Shown here piece by piece: positions 25,214 to 33,824 of a stretch of 64,000 nucleotides of DNA. The stretch comes from Methanobacteriota archaeon (GTDB lineage: Archaea; Thermoplasmatota; Poseidoniia; Poseidoniales; Thalassarchaeaceae). The position numbers and the translations under genes were made by a program. The stretch lies in the NCBI GenBank assembly GCA_016845365.1, contig JAERST010000013.1, positions 1-64,000 on the forward strand, given 5' to 3'. The notes under the pieces were generated by a model that worked only from the letters and a program-made list of their open reading frames with translations, ran no database searches and was not told the DNA's origin. Positions within the stretch are counted from its first letter, which is position 1; each line of letters opens with the position of its first letter.

Positions 25214-26146
25214 TCAGTCTTGGCGCGCTGCTCGGGTGAGTGGAACTGCTGCGAGCAGCGAGAATAATGTTGCAATTCCGACTCCGGGAAGACTACTGTG
25301 AACGTTTGGACCGGAGTCGTGTTCAATTTGCCAATCGATGAGCAGTATAGCGTTCATATCCTCTCCATCCCATGCTGATGGCGCATCGATTGCGGCCGTG
25401 CCATTGGTTCCGCTGAGTTGCACGGCCGAGTGTGTAACATGCACGTAATCATCGAGTCCGTTCGAGCCGTCCTCGAAGCGCGCCGAGTCCTCGACGAAGA
25501 GAATCCAAGGCGTCGTCGTCTGCTCGGGACAATCATCGGCGCAGGAGAAAACAAGATCATCAAAATTCCATGTGAAAGATGGTGTCGCGTCTGAGAAATC
25601 AACCGAGAATTGGATGGTTCCACCCATGAACCAGGCGCGATTTCCAACTTGCAGAGATTGAGAATAATCGTCGACGAGAGACGTCCCCTTCGGCGAGGAA
25701 CCTACATGCATTCGTTGTCCGTCGATGACCGATGATGGAGCAGTTCTATTCCTGTGACTCGCCTCAATCGAAGACTCGCCATATACTGAAACCCAACGCT
25801 CCTCCGTGCTAACCGAACCGAATGGATCCTCGACCTCAAACCAATGACGGTGGTAGTGAATCAATTCAGCATCGACGCCATCTGTGGCCTGCTTCATGGC
25901 GTTCTCACTGGTGACGCAATTCATGCACCAAGTTGCCGTGTAAACCTCGACGATATTTGGTAAATCGTTGTACTCAGCGGCTACGCTCGCGTCGATTGTG
26001 CCGTTTCCGAGCGCGAGCTTCAGCCCGCCAAAGGTTCCTGCATCCTCCTGATGGCGGGCTGTACTCCAAATCGGCTCACTCTCAGCCAGCGCGCCCATCG
26101 GAGCCAGCAGCAGAGCGGTCATTGCGAGTGCCAACAGGGTTCGCAT
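25214..26146 (-). CDS. secreted thioredoxin-fold protein with C-terminal LPG-type membrane anchor
   Basis: Begins with a Sec signal peptide (MRTLLALAMTALLLAPMGALAES). The segment IVEVYTATWCMNCVTSENAM at about residues 66-85 is a thioredoxin-like redox site (C-x-x-C). The rest of the exported domain has a DUF-like beta-rich part with a C-x-x-x-C pair (FSCADDCPEQ). The C-terminus HSSLPGVGIATLFSLLAAVPLTRAARQD is a short P-G motif, one hydrophobic helix and a basic end, the layout of archaeosortase/exosortase-type anchors or a simple C-terminal membrane anchor. It probably handles extracytoplasmic thiols on the cell surface. Neighbours are the AddB-like gene upstream (67 bp) and threonine aldolase downstream of its start; no functional link is evident. 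Confidence 0.72.
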   Translation of the reverse strand: MRTLLALAMTALLLAPMGALAESEPIWSTARHQEDAGTFGGLKLALGNGTIDASVAAEYNDLPNIVEVYTATWCMNCVTSENAMKQATDGVDAELIHYHRHWFEVEDPFGSVSTEERWVSVYGESSIEASHRNRTAPSSVIDGQRMHVGSSPKGTSLVDDYSQSLQVGNRAWFMGGTIQFSVDFSDATPSFTWNFDDLVFSCADDCPEQTTTPWILFVEDSARFEDGSNGLDDYVHVTHSAVQLSGTNGTAAIDAPSAWDGEDMNAILLIDWQIEHDSGPNVHSSLPGVGIATLFSLLAAVPLTRAARQD

Positions 26147-26185
26147 CGAATCGCTGAAATCGCACTGATGATGAAAGATTCGCCC

Positions 26186-27232
26186 TTATTGCGTCGCGGC
26201 AAAAGCGGCGATTGCGCGCTCGATATCTTCGTCTGTGATGTGCAAGTGAACCACTGCGCGAATCGTTGAATCGTCGATAGTTAGGGTGTCCACACCGTGC
26301 TCGGCAACCTTGTCGACAATTGCTTGGGCCTGTCCTTCCGCCGTTGAAATGTAGGCCATATTTGTTTGAACCGCAGCCATGTCGACCGCGTAGCCGTCCA
26401 TTTTGTTGATTGCTTGTGCAAGGCGGTGTGCGCGGTCGTGGTCTTCGGACAGCCGCTCGACATGATGGTCGAGCGCGTGGAGGCCGGCGGCGGCGAGGAT
26501 GCCTGCTTGCCGCATGCCGCCTCCAAACATCTTCCTCCAGCGATAAGCCAAATCGATGAATTCTCTACTGCCGACTAGGACGCTTCCGACCGGTGCCCCG
26601 AGTCCCTTTGAGAGGCAAATCGAGACGGAGTCGTAATCTCGAACCATTCGAGCAGCGTCGGTTCCTGAGGCGATGACCGCGTTGAAGATTCGAGCCCCGT
26701 CCATGTGAGCGATGCAAGCGTTTTCGTGAGCCACTCGGGCTATCTCATCGAGGGTTTTCTGCTCATAGCAAGAACCCCCGCCCATATTTGCCGTATTTTC
26801 TACGCAGACGAGCGTTCCATCGGCTGAATGACCCAAACTATTCTTCGCCTTGCGAATGGCTTTCTGAACATCGCTTGGTTCCATCAGCCCACGCTCGGCT
26901 TGGACCAGCGCTATCGAGCATCCCGAAAGGGCGGCAAATCCGCCGCCCTCGTAGAGGTAGATGTGACTCTTTGCTTCGGTGATGACTTCATCGCCAGGCT
27001 TGGTATGAGCCCTGATGGCGATGGCGTTCGACATTGTTCCGCTCGGCACGAAGAGTCCTGCTTCCTTGCCGAGCATCTTGGCCAGACGATTCTCCAGCGC
27101 GATTACCGTCTGGTCGTCGCCGAGAACATCGTCGCCGACCTCGGCTGCTGCCATGGCTCGTCGCATAGCCGCGGTCGGCTGCGTCACCGTGTCCGAGCGA
27201 AGGTCGACCCTATCGGAAGGATGCTCGCGCAT
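26186..27232 (-). CDS. low-specificity L-threonine aldolase (PLP)
   Basis: Fold-type I PLP enzyme that cleaves L-threonine or allo-threonine to glycine and acetaldehyde. Family motifs: [18 protein letters not shown] near the N-terminus, [13 protein letters not shown] (PLP phosphate), [27 protein letters not shown] and the Schiff-base lysine in [18 protein letters not shown], then [13 protein letters not shown]-like [20 protein letters not shown]. Length about 348 aa from the ATG at 27232 ([14 protein letters not shown]). The track start at 27286 and an ATG at 27256 add residues upstream of the conserved start. It gives glycine for one-carbon metabolism. It is followed by the RCC1 gene cluster on the same strand but is probably a separate unit. 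Confidence 0.92.
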   Translation of the reverse strand: MREHPSDRVDLRSDTVTQPTAAMRRAMAAAEVGDDVLGDDQTVIALENRLAKMLGKEAGLFVPSGTMSNAIAIRAHTKPGDEVITEAKSHIYLYEGGGFAALSGCSIALVQAERGLMEPSDVQKAIRKAKNSLGHSADGTLVCVENTANMGGGSCYEQKTLDEIARVAHENACIAHMDGARIFNAVIASGTDAARMVRDYDSVSICLSKGLGAPVGSVLVGSREFIDLAYRWRKMFGGGMRQAGILAAAGLHALDHHVERLSEDHDRAHRLAQAINKMDGYAVDMAAVQTNMAYISTAEGQAQAIVDKVAEHGVDTLTIDDSTIRAVVHLHITDEDIERAIAAFAATQ

Positions 27233-27328
27233 GCCCGCCACACGGCGGGCCTGCATATCAAGCGAACGCGCGTGAGAAAATCTCACTCGGGCGGCCGTAG
27301 CGGGCTCACTCGGGTGGTTGCTGCAGGC

Positions 27329-30300
27329 TCACTCAGGCGGCTTCTTGCGCCGCTTGGCTCCCTTTGGAGGAGGCCCGCGGCGCTTCTTCCCACCGGAACC
27401 GCCCTTCGGCGGTCCGCCGGACTTTCCACGATTCATCATGAAGAATCCAATCGCAGCGACGGCAAGAACCGCACCTGCGATTGGCACGATCGGCAGGCTC
27501 GAATCGCTCGCGTCCTTGATGCACTCGGTCTGTCCTCGCGCTTCCTGCGAATATCCAGCAGCACACTTCGTCTGCGAACTCGCACCTGCCGTATCGACAT
27601 AATGACCCTTCTTGGCTTCCTTACAAGTCGTCTCACCCGAGCGGTCCTGATAGGTTCCCGGCTCGCAAGGAATCTGCGAATCGGAGCCCTTCACTGGAAC
27701 ATAATGACCCGGTTCGGCATCGACACAACTCGCTTGACCCGAATCGGGTTGGAAGGTCCCCAAGCCACAGGGCTCTTGCTCCTTCTTGCCATTCAATTCG
27801 ACATGATATCCGGGGTCCGCGTCCAAGCAGGAAGACTGACCAGCGCTCGGCTGGTAAGTTCCTGGCTCACAGAATGATGGATTGGTCATGCCTTCCTCGC
27901 CTGCGTAATAACCCGCTTCAGCGTCCGTGCACGAGTCTTGTCCGGTTCGGCTTTGGTAGGTTCCCGCTGGGCAGGGAGTTTGCTCTGCTGCCCCATCATC
28001 AGGGACGTGGTGACCCATATCCGAGTCTACACAACCAGTCTGTCCTGAGTCCGGTTGGTATTGGCCGGATTCGCATGGGATATCCTCGGTTGAGCCTTCG
28101 ACGAAGACATAGTGTCCGGGGGAGGCTTCGATACAATCGGCTAATCCTGTCGTGTCCGAATACGTTCCCACCGCGCACCTCTGTTCGGTTGTTGAACCTG
28201 CTTCTGGGACATGGTGGCCTTCGCTGGCATCCTTGCAGAATGTGCTACCGGGCTCGTTTTGGTACGAGCCCGCGGGACACTGAGTCTGGTCTGTTGCACC
28301 CATTCCATCGATGAAGTGTCCCGGGTCTGCCGCGACGCAGCTCGAAGAGCCGGTCGCGGTCTGATAGTAACCGCGGTCACACTCGAGTTGGGCACTCATG
28401 CCCTCCTCATCGGTATAGTGGCCTGCATCGGTATTGATGCACTCGGTTTGACCGCTCGAGGGTTGGTAAGTTCCGGCAGCGCAGGGGGTGCTACTCGACG
28501 CTCCTTCAGTGTTGACGTAGGTGCCCGGGTCAGCGTCCTTACAAGCTGTCAGACCGGTTACATCGGCGTAGGTTCCGATGCCGCATGGGGTCGTGCTCGT
28601 CGCCCCTTCGGTGTCGACATAACCGCCGATGTCTGCAGGAGTACAATCGACTGTTCCGTTGCTATCCGCGTAAGTCCCAGCCGCGCACATCGATTGGCTG
28701 GTCGAGCCACTCGTCGCTACGTGGTATCCCGGGTCGGCGAGCAAACATTCGCTTTGGCCTGCAGTGGGTTGGTACGAGCCAGGCGCGCAGGGGATTTGCT
28801 CCGAATCGCCACCTGTCGTATAGTGGCCAGCGCCTGTCTCAAGACACTCTGTCTGTCCTTCTGCTGGTTGGTATTGGCCGGCGGGGCATGGCATCGCTTC
28901 CACCGCCGCTTCGTAATCGACGTAATGACCAGCGGGCGATAGCAAACAAGCCGTTTGGCCCTCTGCAGGTTGGTAAGTACCGTTGGCGCAAGGAATCTGG
29001 TAGTACATCTGAGGTTGGTCGGTGTAGTATCCGGGGTCAGTCGCATAGCACTCGCCGGTCGAGGTATTAATCCAAGTTCCAGCGATGCAACCGTAAGGCG
29101 ATGGGTCGAAAATCGATAGTAGACCATCATCATCAGGGTCACGATCGTCGAGCCACATATGTTGGCCCGTAAAGTTCAGCAATTGCGGAGTGTGCTCATG
29201 CGTCTGGGATAGACCATGTCCAACACTGCCAAACCAATTATTCCCCCAGCAATACACCTCTGCATCGGAAGTGATACCACAAACGGTATCATCCAAGAAT
29301 GAGAGACTAACAAATTCATGCGAACCCGTGACTGTAGTTGGTGTGCTCTGTTCACCCCCCATCGAACCAGAGCCGAGTTGTCCCCATCCATTAGCACCCC
29401 AACATTTTGTATCACCCCAATCGTTGATTATGCAAGTAGTATAGAAACCGGTTACGATGGAACGCGCTGTGTCTGTCCCTAAACTGGAATAAACCGGAGT
29501 TGTCTCATCATCACCGGATTCCCCATTTCCAATTTGGCCGTAACCATTTGCTCCCCAACACATTACCTTGCCATTGTCCATTATTGCACATGAATGCCAG
29601 CCGCCTGCAGCGATTGACACCACATCTCGATTGAAGGGAATAATTACCATAATCGGCTCATAATCCCCCTCATCGCTGTTCCCATCACCGAGTTGCCCAA
29701 ACGAATTATCACCCCAACAGTAGGCATTACCTGTATTCGTAGCAACGCAGGTGTGCTCATTGCCAGCTCCGATGGAAATTGCGTACTGAGTTCCCGGAAG
29801 GTCGACGTGAACAGGATTCGCTTCGGTGTTTTGGTATCCAGAGGCTCCGACCGCTCCATTCTCGTTTTCCCCCCAACAATAAACCTCGTCATTATCGGCG
29901 ATTACACAGGCATGATGTTCACCAACAGCCAAAGTTTTGGCGGTTCTTCCAGAGAGTAAGTTAACTGGATTAATCGGGCGATTGGTATTACCAGTTGTGC
30001 CATCGCCGAGTTGTCCAGACCATGCAGCACCCCAACAGTAGACATCTCCTGAATCCATGAGGGCGCAGGTGTGGTACATACCTGCTCCAATCTCAGCGGG
30101 TGTTTCATTCGCAGGTAGGACGACATAGGTTGGATTGGGGGAGGCTTCATTGGTACCATCGCCAAGTCCACCATTACCATTGCCGCCCCAACAAATCATG
30201 CTCTTGTTCAGCAAGATTGCGCACGAGTGGACATGCCCTGCGGTGATGGTCAAATTCGTGTAGACCGAGCCGAGAGGGGCTCCCGGCTCGTTGAGGCTCG

Positions 30301-30460
30301 TGTGTGTTGGTGCTACGGCGGTGTCCTCGGGGAGTGCAGCGGGTGATTCTGTGTCGAGGCCTCCCGCTGCTACCATGCCGAGCATGAGCAGAATCAAAGA
30401 AATCGAAATTACGTGATCACGCAGTGACTCATCGGCGGTCAAATTGGCTTGTCGATTCAT
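27329..30460 (-). CDS. giant surface protein: RCC1 propeller plus 15 Cys-rich repeats (copy 3)
   Basis: A 1,043-residue exported protein. An N-terminal hydrophobic segment (VISISLILLMLGMVAAGGL) follows a short basic lead, consistent with a signal peptide. Then seven RCC1-type blades follow, each with a C-x-W-G core (VYCWGEN, VMCWGAN, TKCWGAN), expected to close as a seven-bladed propeller. An acidic DDRDPDDDGLLSIFD linker resembles Ca2+-binding D-x-D-x-D-G motifs. Fifteen repeats of about 33 residues come next, of the type P-C-x-x-G-T-Y-Q-P-x-x-G-Q-x-x-C-x-x-A-x-P-G-H-Y-V (GCC2/ephrin-receptor-like). The end is a membrane helix (IVPIAGAVLAVAAIGFFMM) and a Lys/Arg/Pro-rich tail. Its start overlaps the stop of copy 2 (ATGA). 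A cell-surface binding or adhesion role is inferred. Confidence 0.82.
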   Translation of the reverse strand: MNRQANLTADESLRDHVISISLILLMLGMVAAGGLDTESPAALPEDTAVAPTHTSLNEPGAPLGSVYTNLTITAGHVHSCAILLNKSMICWGGNGNGGLGDGTNEASPNPTYVVLPANETPAEIGAGMYHTCALMDSGDVYCWGAAWSGQLGDGTTGNTNRPINPVNLLSGRTAKTLAVGEHHACVIADNDEVYCWGENENGAVGASGYQNTEANPVHVDLPGTQYAISIGAGNEHTCVATNTGNAYCWGDNSFGQLGDGNSDEGDYEPIMVIIPFNRDVVSIAAGGWHSCAIMDNGKVMCWGANGYGQIGNGESGDDETTPVYSSLGTDTARSIVTGFYTTCIINDWGDTKCWGANGWGQLGSGSMGGEQSTPTTVTGSHEFVSLSFLDDTVCGITSDAEVYCWGNNWFGSVGHGLSQTHEHTPQLLNFTGQHMWLDDRDPDDDGLLSIFDPSPYGCIAGTWINTSTGECYATDPGYYTDQPQMYYQIPCANGTYQPAEGQTACLLSPAGHYVDYEAAVEAMPCPAGQYQPAEGQTECLETGAGHYTTGGDSEQIPCAPGSYQPTAGQSECLLADPGYHVATSGSTSQSMCAAGTYADSNGTVDCTPADIGGYVDTEGATSTTPCGIGTYADVTGLTACKDADPGTYVNTEGASSSTPCAAGTYQPSSGQTECINTDAGHYTDEEGMSAQLECDRGYYQTATGSSSCVAADPGHFIDGMGATDQTQCPAGSYQNEPGSTFCKDASEGHHVPEAGSTTEQRCAVGTYSDTTGLADCIEASPGHYVFVEGSTEDIPCESGQYQPDSGQTGCVDSDMGHHVPDDGAAEQTPCPAGTYQSRTGQDSCTDAEAGYYAGEEGMTNPSFCEPGTYQPSAGQSSCLDADPGYHVELNGKKEQEPCGLGTFQPDSGQASCVDAEPGHYVPVKGSDSQIPCEPGTYQDRSGETTCKEAKKGHYVDTAGASSQTKCAAGYSQEARGQTECIKDASDSSLPIVPIAGAVLAVAAIGFFMMNRGKSGGPPKGGSGGKKRRGPPPKGAKRRKKPPE

Positions 30461-33400
30461 GCTTCTTCATCTCCTTCGTCTTCTGCAGGTCGCTCCCAAC
30501 CCGTGGTTTCGGGTTCGGCTTCGCTCGTTTCCGCCGGTCGCTTCCGCCTGCGTCGTGCGCCCTCTGGAGGTCGTCGGCGTTTGGGCTGTTCAACCTCGGG
30601 CTCGCTCTTGCCGCGGCTCAGCATGAAGCCGGCTAATGCGATTATTACGAGCGCGCCGGCTGCGATTGGAATTATTGGGAGCGAGTCATCCTCATCTGCG
30701 ATGCAGGATGACTGTCCAGTATTGGGTTGAGATGTACCAGCCGGACATGGAACTTGTTTGGTAGATCCGGCTGATTCGACATAATGCTGAGTACTCGCCT
30801 TGCGACACTCATCCTCGCCGAATAACGGTTGATAGGTCCCCGGCTCACATGGTGTTTGTTCGCTCGAACCGGGCGATTCGGCGACGTGTCCGGGTGAGGC
30901 GGTTTCGCACTCGCTTTGACCGGTCAGTGGTTGGTAGGTGCCAGCGTCGCACGGAATCTGTTCGGTTGCACCGTGTGAGAAAACGTGGTGTCCAGCATCG
31001 GCTTCTAGGCAGGATCCCTGTCCTTCATCGGGTTGGTATTCGCCGGGTCCGCAATTCGCGACCGTCGTGGCCCCGGAGCCGGCCGCGTAAGTGCCCGCAG
31101 GTGCGATGATGCATTCAGATTCGCCTGATTCCGATTGGTAGGTCCCCTCCGCGCAGGCTACTTGTTCGGTTCCGGCTGCTGATTCGACATAGTGTCCTTC
31201 GTCGGCTTCGAAGCATTCGGTTGCGCCCGCTTCGCCCTGGTAAGTTCCCGCCTCGCACGCGACCTGTTCTGTTGCTCCATCGTTCATTGCGTAATGGCCG
31301 GGCTCGGCTATGCTACATTCTGAGGATGCAGGGCTTGCAGAGTAGGTGCCTGCGCTGCATTCCATTTGCTCTGTTGACGCGGGGTTGGCGACGTACCAGC
31401 CCGCGTCAGCATCGATGCACGAAGTGCTCGCCTCCTCGACTGAATAGGTGCCTGCTGGGCAGGCCATTTGGTTGGCTGTGCCCGGTTGGTCGACGTAGTA
31501 TCCCGGGTCGGCAGCTAAGCAGTAGGTTCTGCCTTCTTCGTTCTGGTAATATCCCGCTTCGCAGGGTATCATTTCGGTCGAACCGATGTCGGGATTGTGA
31601 TTGCCGGCTTCTGTGGTTAGGCATGCGGATTGGCCGGATTGAGGTTGGTATTCGCCCGGTGCGCAAGCTGTTTGGCCGGCCGCGCCGGAGGCTGCGACGT
31701 AGTGGCCGGGGTCGGCATCGGCGCATCCGGTTAGGCCGCGTTCACCTGCGTAGGTTCCCGGTTCGCAAAGGGTTTGGGAGTCGGATGCGGCCTCGCTGAC
31801 ATAATGGCCAAGATTTGCTTTGATACAGCCGTCTTGGCCTGAATCCGGCTGGTACCAGCCGGGCTCGCACGCGGTCTGATTGGTTTGAGCTTCCGCGTCG
31901 ACATAATGGCCGGGATTGCTGAGAAGACACTCTGTTTGGCCGGTCGTCGGTTGGTATTCACCTAAACCACAGGCGACCGCTTCTTCGGCGGCGGAAGTAT
32001 TGGTGAAATATCCCGCCGGCGAGTCGATGCACGAAGTCTGCCCGACCTGATCTTGGTAGGTTCCGGGCAGACAGGCTGTCTGATTGACCGAGGCATTCGT
32101 ATCTGTGTAATGGCCTCGAGTCGTATCCAAACAATGGTCTTGCCCCGCGTCGGGTTGGAAGGTTCCAGCGGGGCATTCGAGTTGCTCGCTCATCCCTTCA
32201 CTCGGTGTGTAATGACCGGGGTCCGCATCAAAGCACTCGTAGCCGATCAAATACTGTCCACGAGGGCAGGTCGGCGGAGGGTAAGGAGTATCGTCGAAGA
32301 TATTGAGAATGCCGTCATCATCGTGGTCTCTCTCCCCCAATCTCCCATGAGTATTCGAGCCGACATCAACGAACAATGGTATGTCGCTATCGGTAGTCCA
32401 ACCATTGCCTAATTGACCAATCTCATGGGCTCCCCAACAGTAGACAGAACCATTCATCACAATCGCGCAAGTATGTACTCTACCCGCGCTGATTGTGGCA
32501 ACTCCGATGCCTCCTGGGAAGGTGACATTCGTTGGCGTTAAGCGGTCCGTTGTGGTATTATCACCAATCTGGCCATATTCGTTATCACCCCAGCACATGG
32601 CGCTATTATCGTCGAGAATTGCACAGGTATGCATCATACCCGCATCGATCGCGATTGCCGTTCGGCCAGCGGGGAAATCGACCTTAACTGCGGAGCTATT
32701 CATTGTCTCAGTATTCCCGTCTCCCAATTGGCCATCATCCCCCCAGCCCCAACAATAGACGCTTCCATTGTCCAACAAGCCACAGGTGTGTCGTACTCCG
32801 ATGGATATAGCGGCGAGGTTTGAGTTCGCGGGTAGGACCGTAATCGGTGTGAATGAGGTGTAATTTGTTGTGTTTCCATTGCCCAATTGTCCATCTTGAT
32901 TGAGTCCTGTGCACATGCCGGTGGAATCGTTCAGTATGATGCAGGAGCTATCGAATCCACCTGTAACTGCAATGACGCTACGATTGTCTGGAAGGGTTAC
33001 CGATGTTGGGACATTTTCACGCTCGGAGGTCGTACCCAAACCTAGTTGACCCACTCGATTATCACCCCAACAATAGAGGGAGCCATCGTCCATCACTGCA
33101 CACGAGTGATGGAAACCGTTGGCTACAGTTTGAGCGGTTCTACCTGTGGGCATGGTCACTTGAACCGGTGTTGCATCGCCACCATGCCACCCACCACCGG
33201 AGCCATGGCCGTTTTGGCCATAGTAATCCTCACCCCAGCACTGCATCGAACCATCGGTCATTACAGCGCAGCTGTGGTGGGTTGAGCCTGAACTGACTTC
33301 TACGGCTGTGGTTGGGCCGCCGTTACCACCTAAATTGACTGAGACTGGGTCTGCTCGGTTATACCATTGACCATTTCCGAGGCGCCCCATTCCACCATCA

Positions 33401-33666
33401 CCCCAGCACTTCATCGAATTGGTGTTGAGGACAACGCAGGTGTAATTCCACGAGGCGAGGATGGTAGAATGGGAGTAAATCGAACCCGAGGTCGAGCCGC
33501 GTATATTCCGGCTGAGATGTGAGGCTCTGGGTTCGTCCTCAGCAGGTAGTTCTAGGTCCTCGTCTGGGGGGTAATTATCCGATATTCCGAATGATGCGCT
33601 CATTCCGAGCATCAAGACGACTAATGAAAATGCGAGCAGGCATTGGCTTCGCTGGGTGGCAATCAT
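30457..33666 (-). CDS. giant surface protein: RCC1 propeller plus 15 Cys-rich repeats (copy 2)
   Basis: Paralogue of the flanking genes, 1,069 residues. Signal-like start (MIATQRSQCLLAFSLVVLMLGMSASFGI). Seven RCC1 blades are seen; one has CTG in place of CWG (STGMCTGLNQDGQLGNG). The acidic linker is GERDHDDDGILNIFDD. I count fifteen Cys-rich units of the C-x-x-G-x-Y type (plus a degenerate first unit CPRGQYLIGYECFDADPGHY). The C-terminal anchor is IIPIAAGALVIIALAGFML, followed by a tail that switches from basic (PKRRRPPEGARRRRKRP) to acidic (EDEGDEEA). Blade loops are rich in N-x-T/S sequons, fitting an N-glycosylated archaeal surface protein. It is probably co-transcribed with copy 3, whose start overlaps this stop by 4 nt. 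Confidence 0.82.
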   Translation of the reverse strand: MIATQRSQCLLAFSLVVLMLGMSASFGISDNYPPDEDLELPAEDEPRASHLSRNIRGSTSGSIYSHSTILASWNYTCVVLNTNSMKCWGDGGMGRLGNGQWYNRADPVSVNLGGNGGPTTAVEVSSGSTHHSCAVMTDGSMQCWGEDYYGQNGHGSGGGWHGGDATPVQVTMPTGRTAQTVANGFHHSCAVMDDGSLYCWGDNRVGQLGLGTTSERENVPTSVTLPDNRSVIAVTGGFDSSCIILNDSTGMCTGLNQDGQLGNGNTTNYTSFTPITVLPANSNLAAISIGVRHTCGLLDNGSVYCWGWGDDGQLGDGNTETMNSSAVKVDFPAGRTAIAIDAGMMHTCAILDDNSAMCWGDNEYGQIGDNTTTDRLTPTNVTFPGGIGVATISAGRVHTCAIVMNGSVYCWGAHEIGQLGNGWTTDSDIPLFVDVGSNTHGRLGERDHDDDGILNIFDDTPYPPPTCPRGQYLIGYECFDADPGHYTPSEGMSEQLECPAGTFQPDAGQDHCLDTTRGHYTDTNASVNQTACLPGTYQDQVGQTSCIDSPAGYFTNTSAAEEAVACGLGEYQPTTGQTECLLSNPGHYVDAEAQTNQTACEPGWYQPDSGQDGCIKANLGHYVSEAASDSQTLCEPGTYAGERGLTGCADADPGHYVAASGAAGQTACAPGEYQPQSGQSACLTTEAGNHNPDIGSTEMIPCEAGYYQNEEGRTYCLAADPGYYVDQPGTANQMACPAGTYSVEEASTSCIDADAGWYVANPASTEQMECSAGTYSASPASSECSIAEPGHYAMNDGATEQVACEAGTYQGEAGATECFEADEGHYVESAAGTEQVACAEGTYQSESGESECIIAPAGTYAAGSGATTVANCGPGEYQPDEGQGSCLEADAGHHVFSHGATEQIPCDAGTYQPLTGQSECETASPGHVAESPGSSEQTPCEPGTYQPLFGEDECRKASTQHYVESAGSTKQVPCPAGTSQPNTGQSSCIADEDDSLPIIPIAAGALVIIALAGFMLSRGKSEPEVEQPKRRRPPEGARRRRKRPAETSEAEPETTGWERPAEDEGDEEA

Positions 33667-33824
33667 CGCACGCTCAACGGGATTACGCCGATTTAATCAT
33701 TCTCCTATCGGTGCCGAAATTTGGCTATCCAATGCTTTGGTTGACTGATTTTTCGGTCCGGAAAGTCCCTATTTTTACATAATTCGGAAGGAGGATGGCA
33801 CACGCTTTCATGAGACGATGAGAA
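33667..33824 (-). promoter_or_regulatory. AT-rich gap between surface-protein copies 1 and 2
   Basis: A 158-bp spacer between the stop of copy 1 and the start of copy 2. Read on the minus strand it contains the AT-rich run ATTATGTAAAAATAGGG, a possible TATA region, so copies 2 and 3 may have their own promoter. No ORF here is convincing. Confidence 0.3.

Noticed and set aside
26828-27877. 349-aa plus-strand ORF
   Set aside because: It lies antisense to threonine aldolase and the RCC1 gene, has Arg/Leu-rich shadow composition and no recognisable domain.
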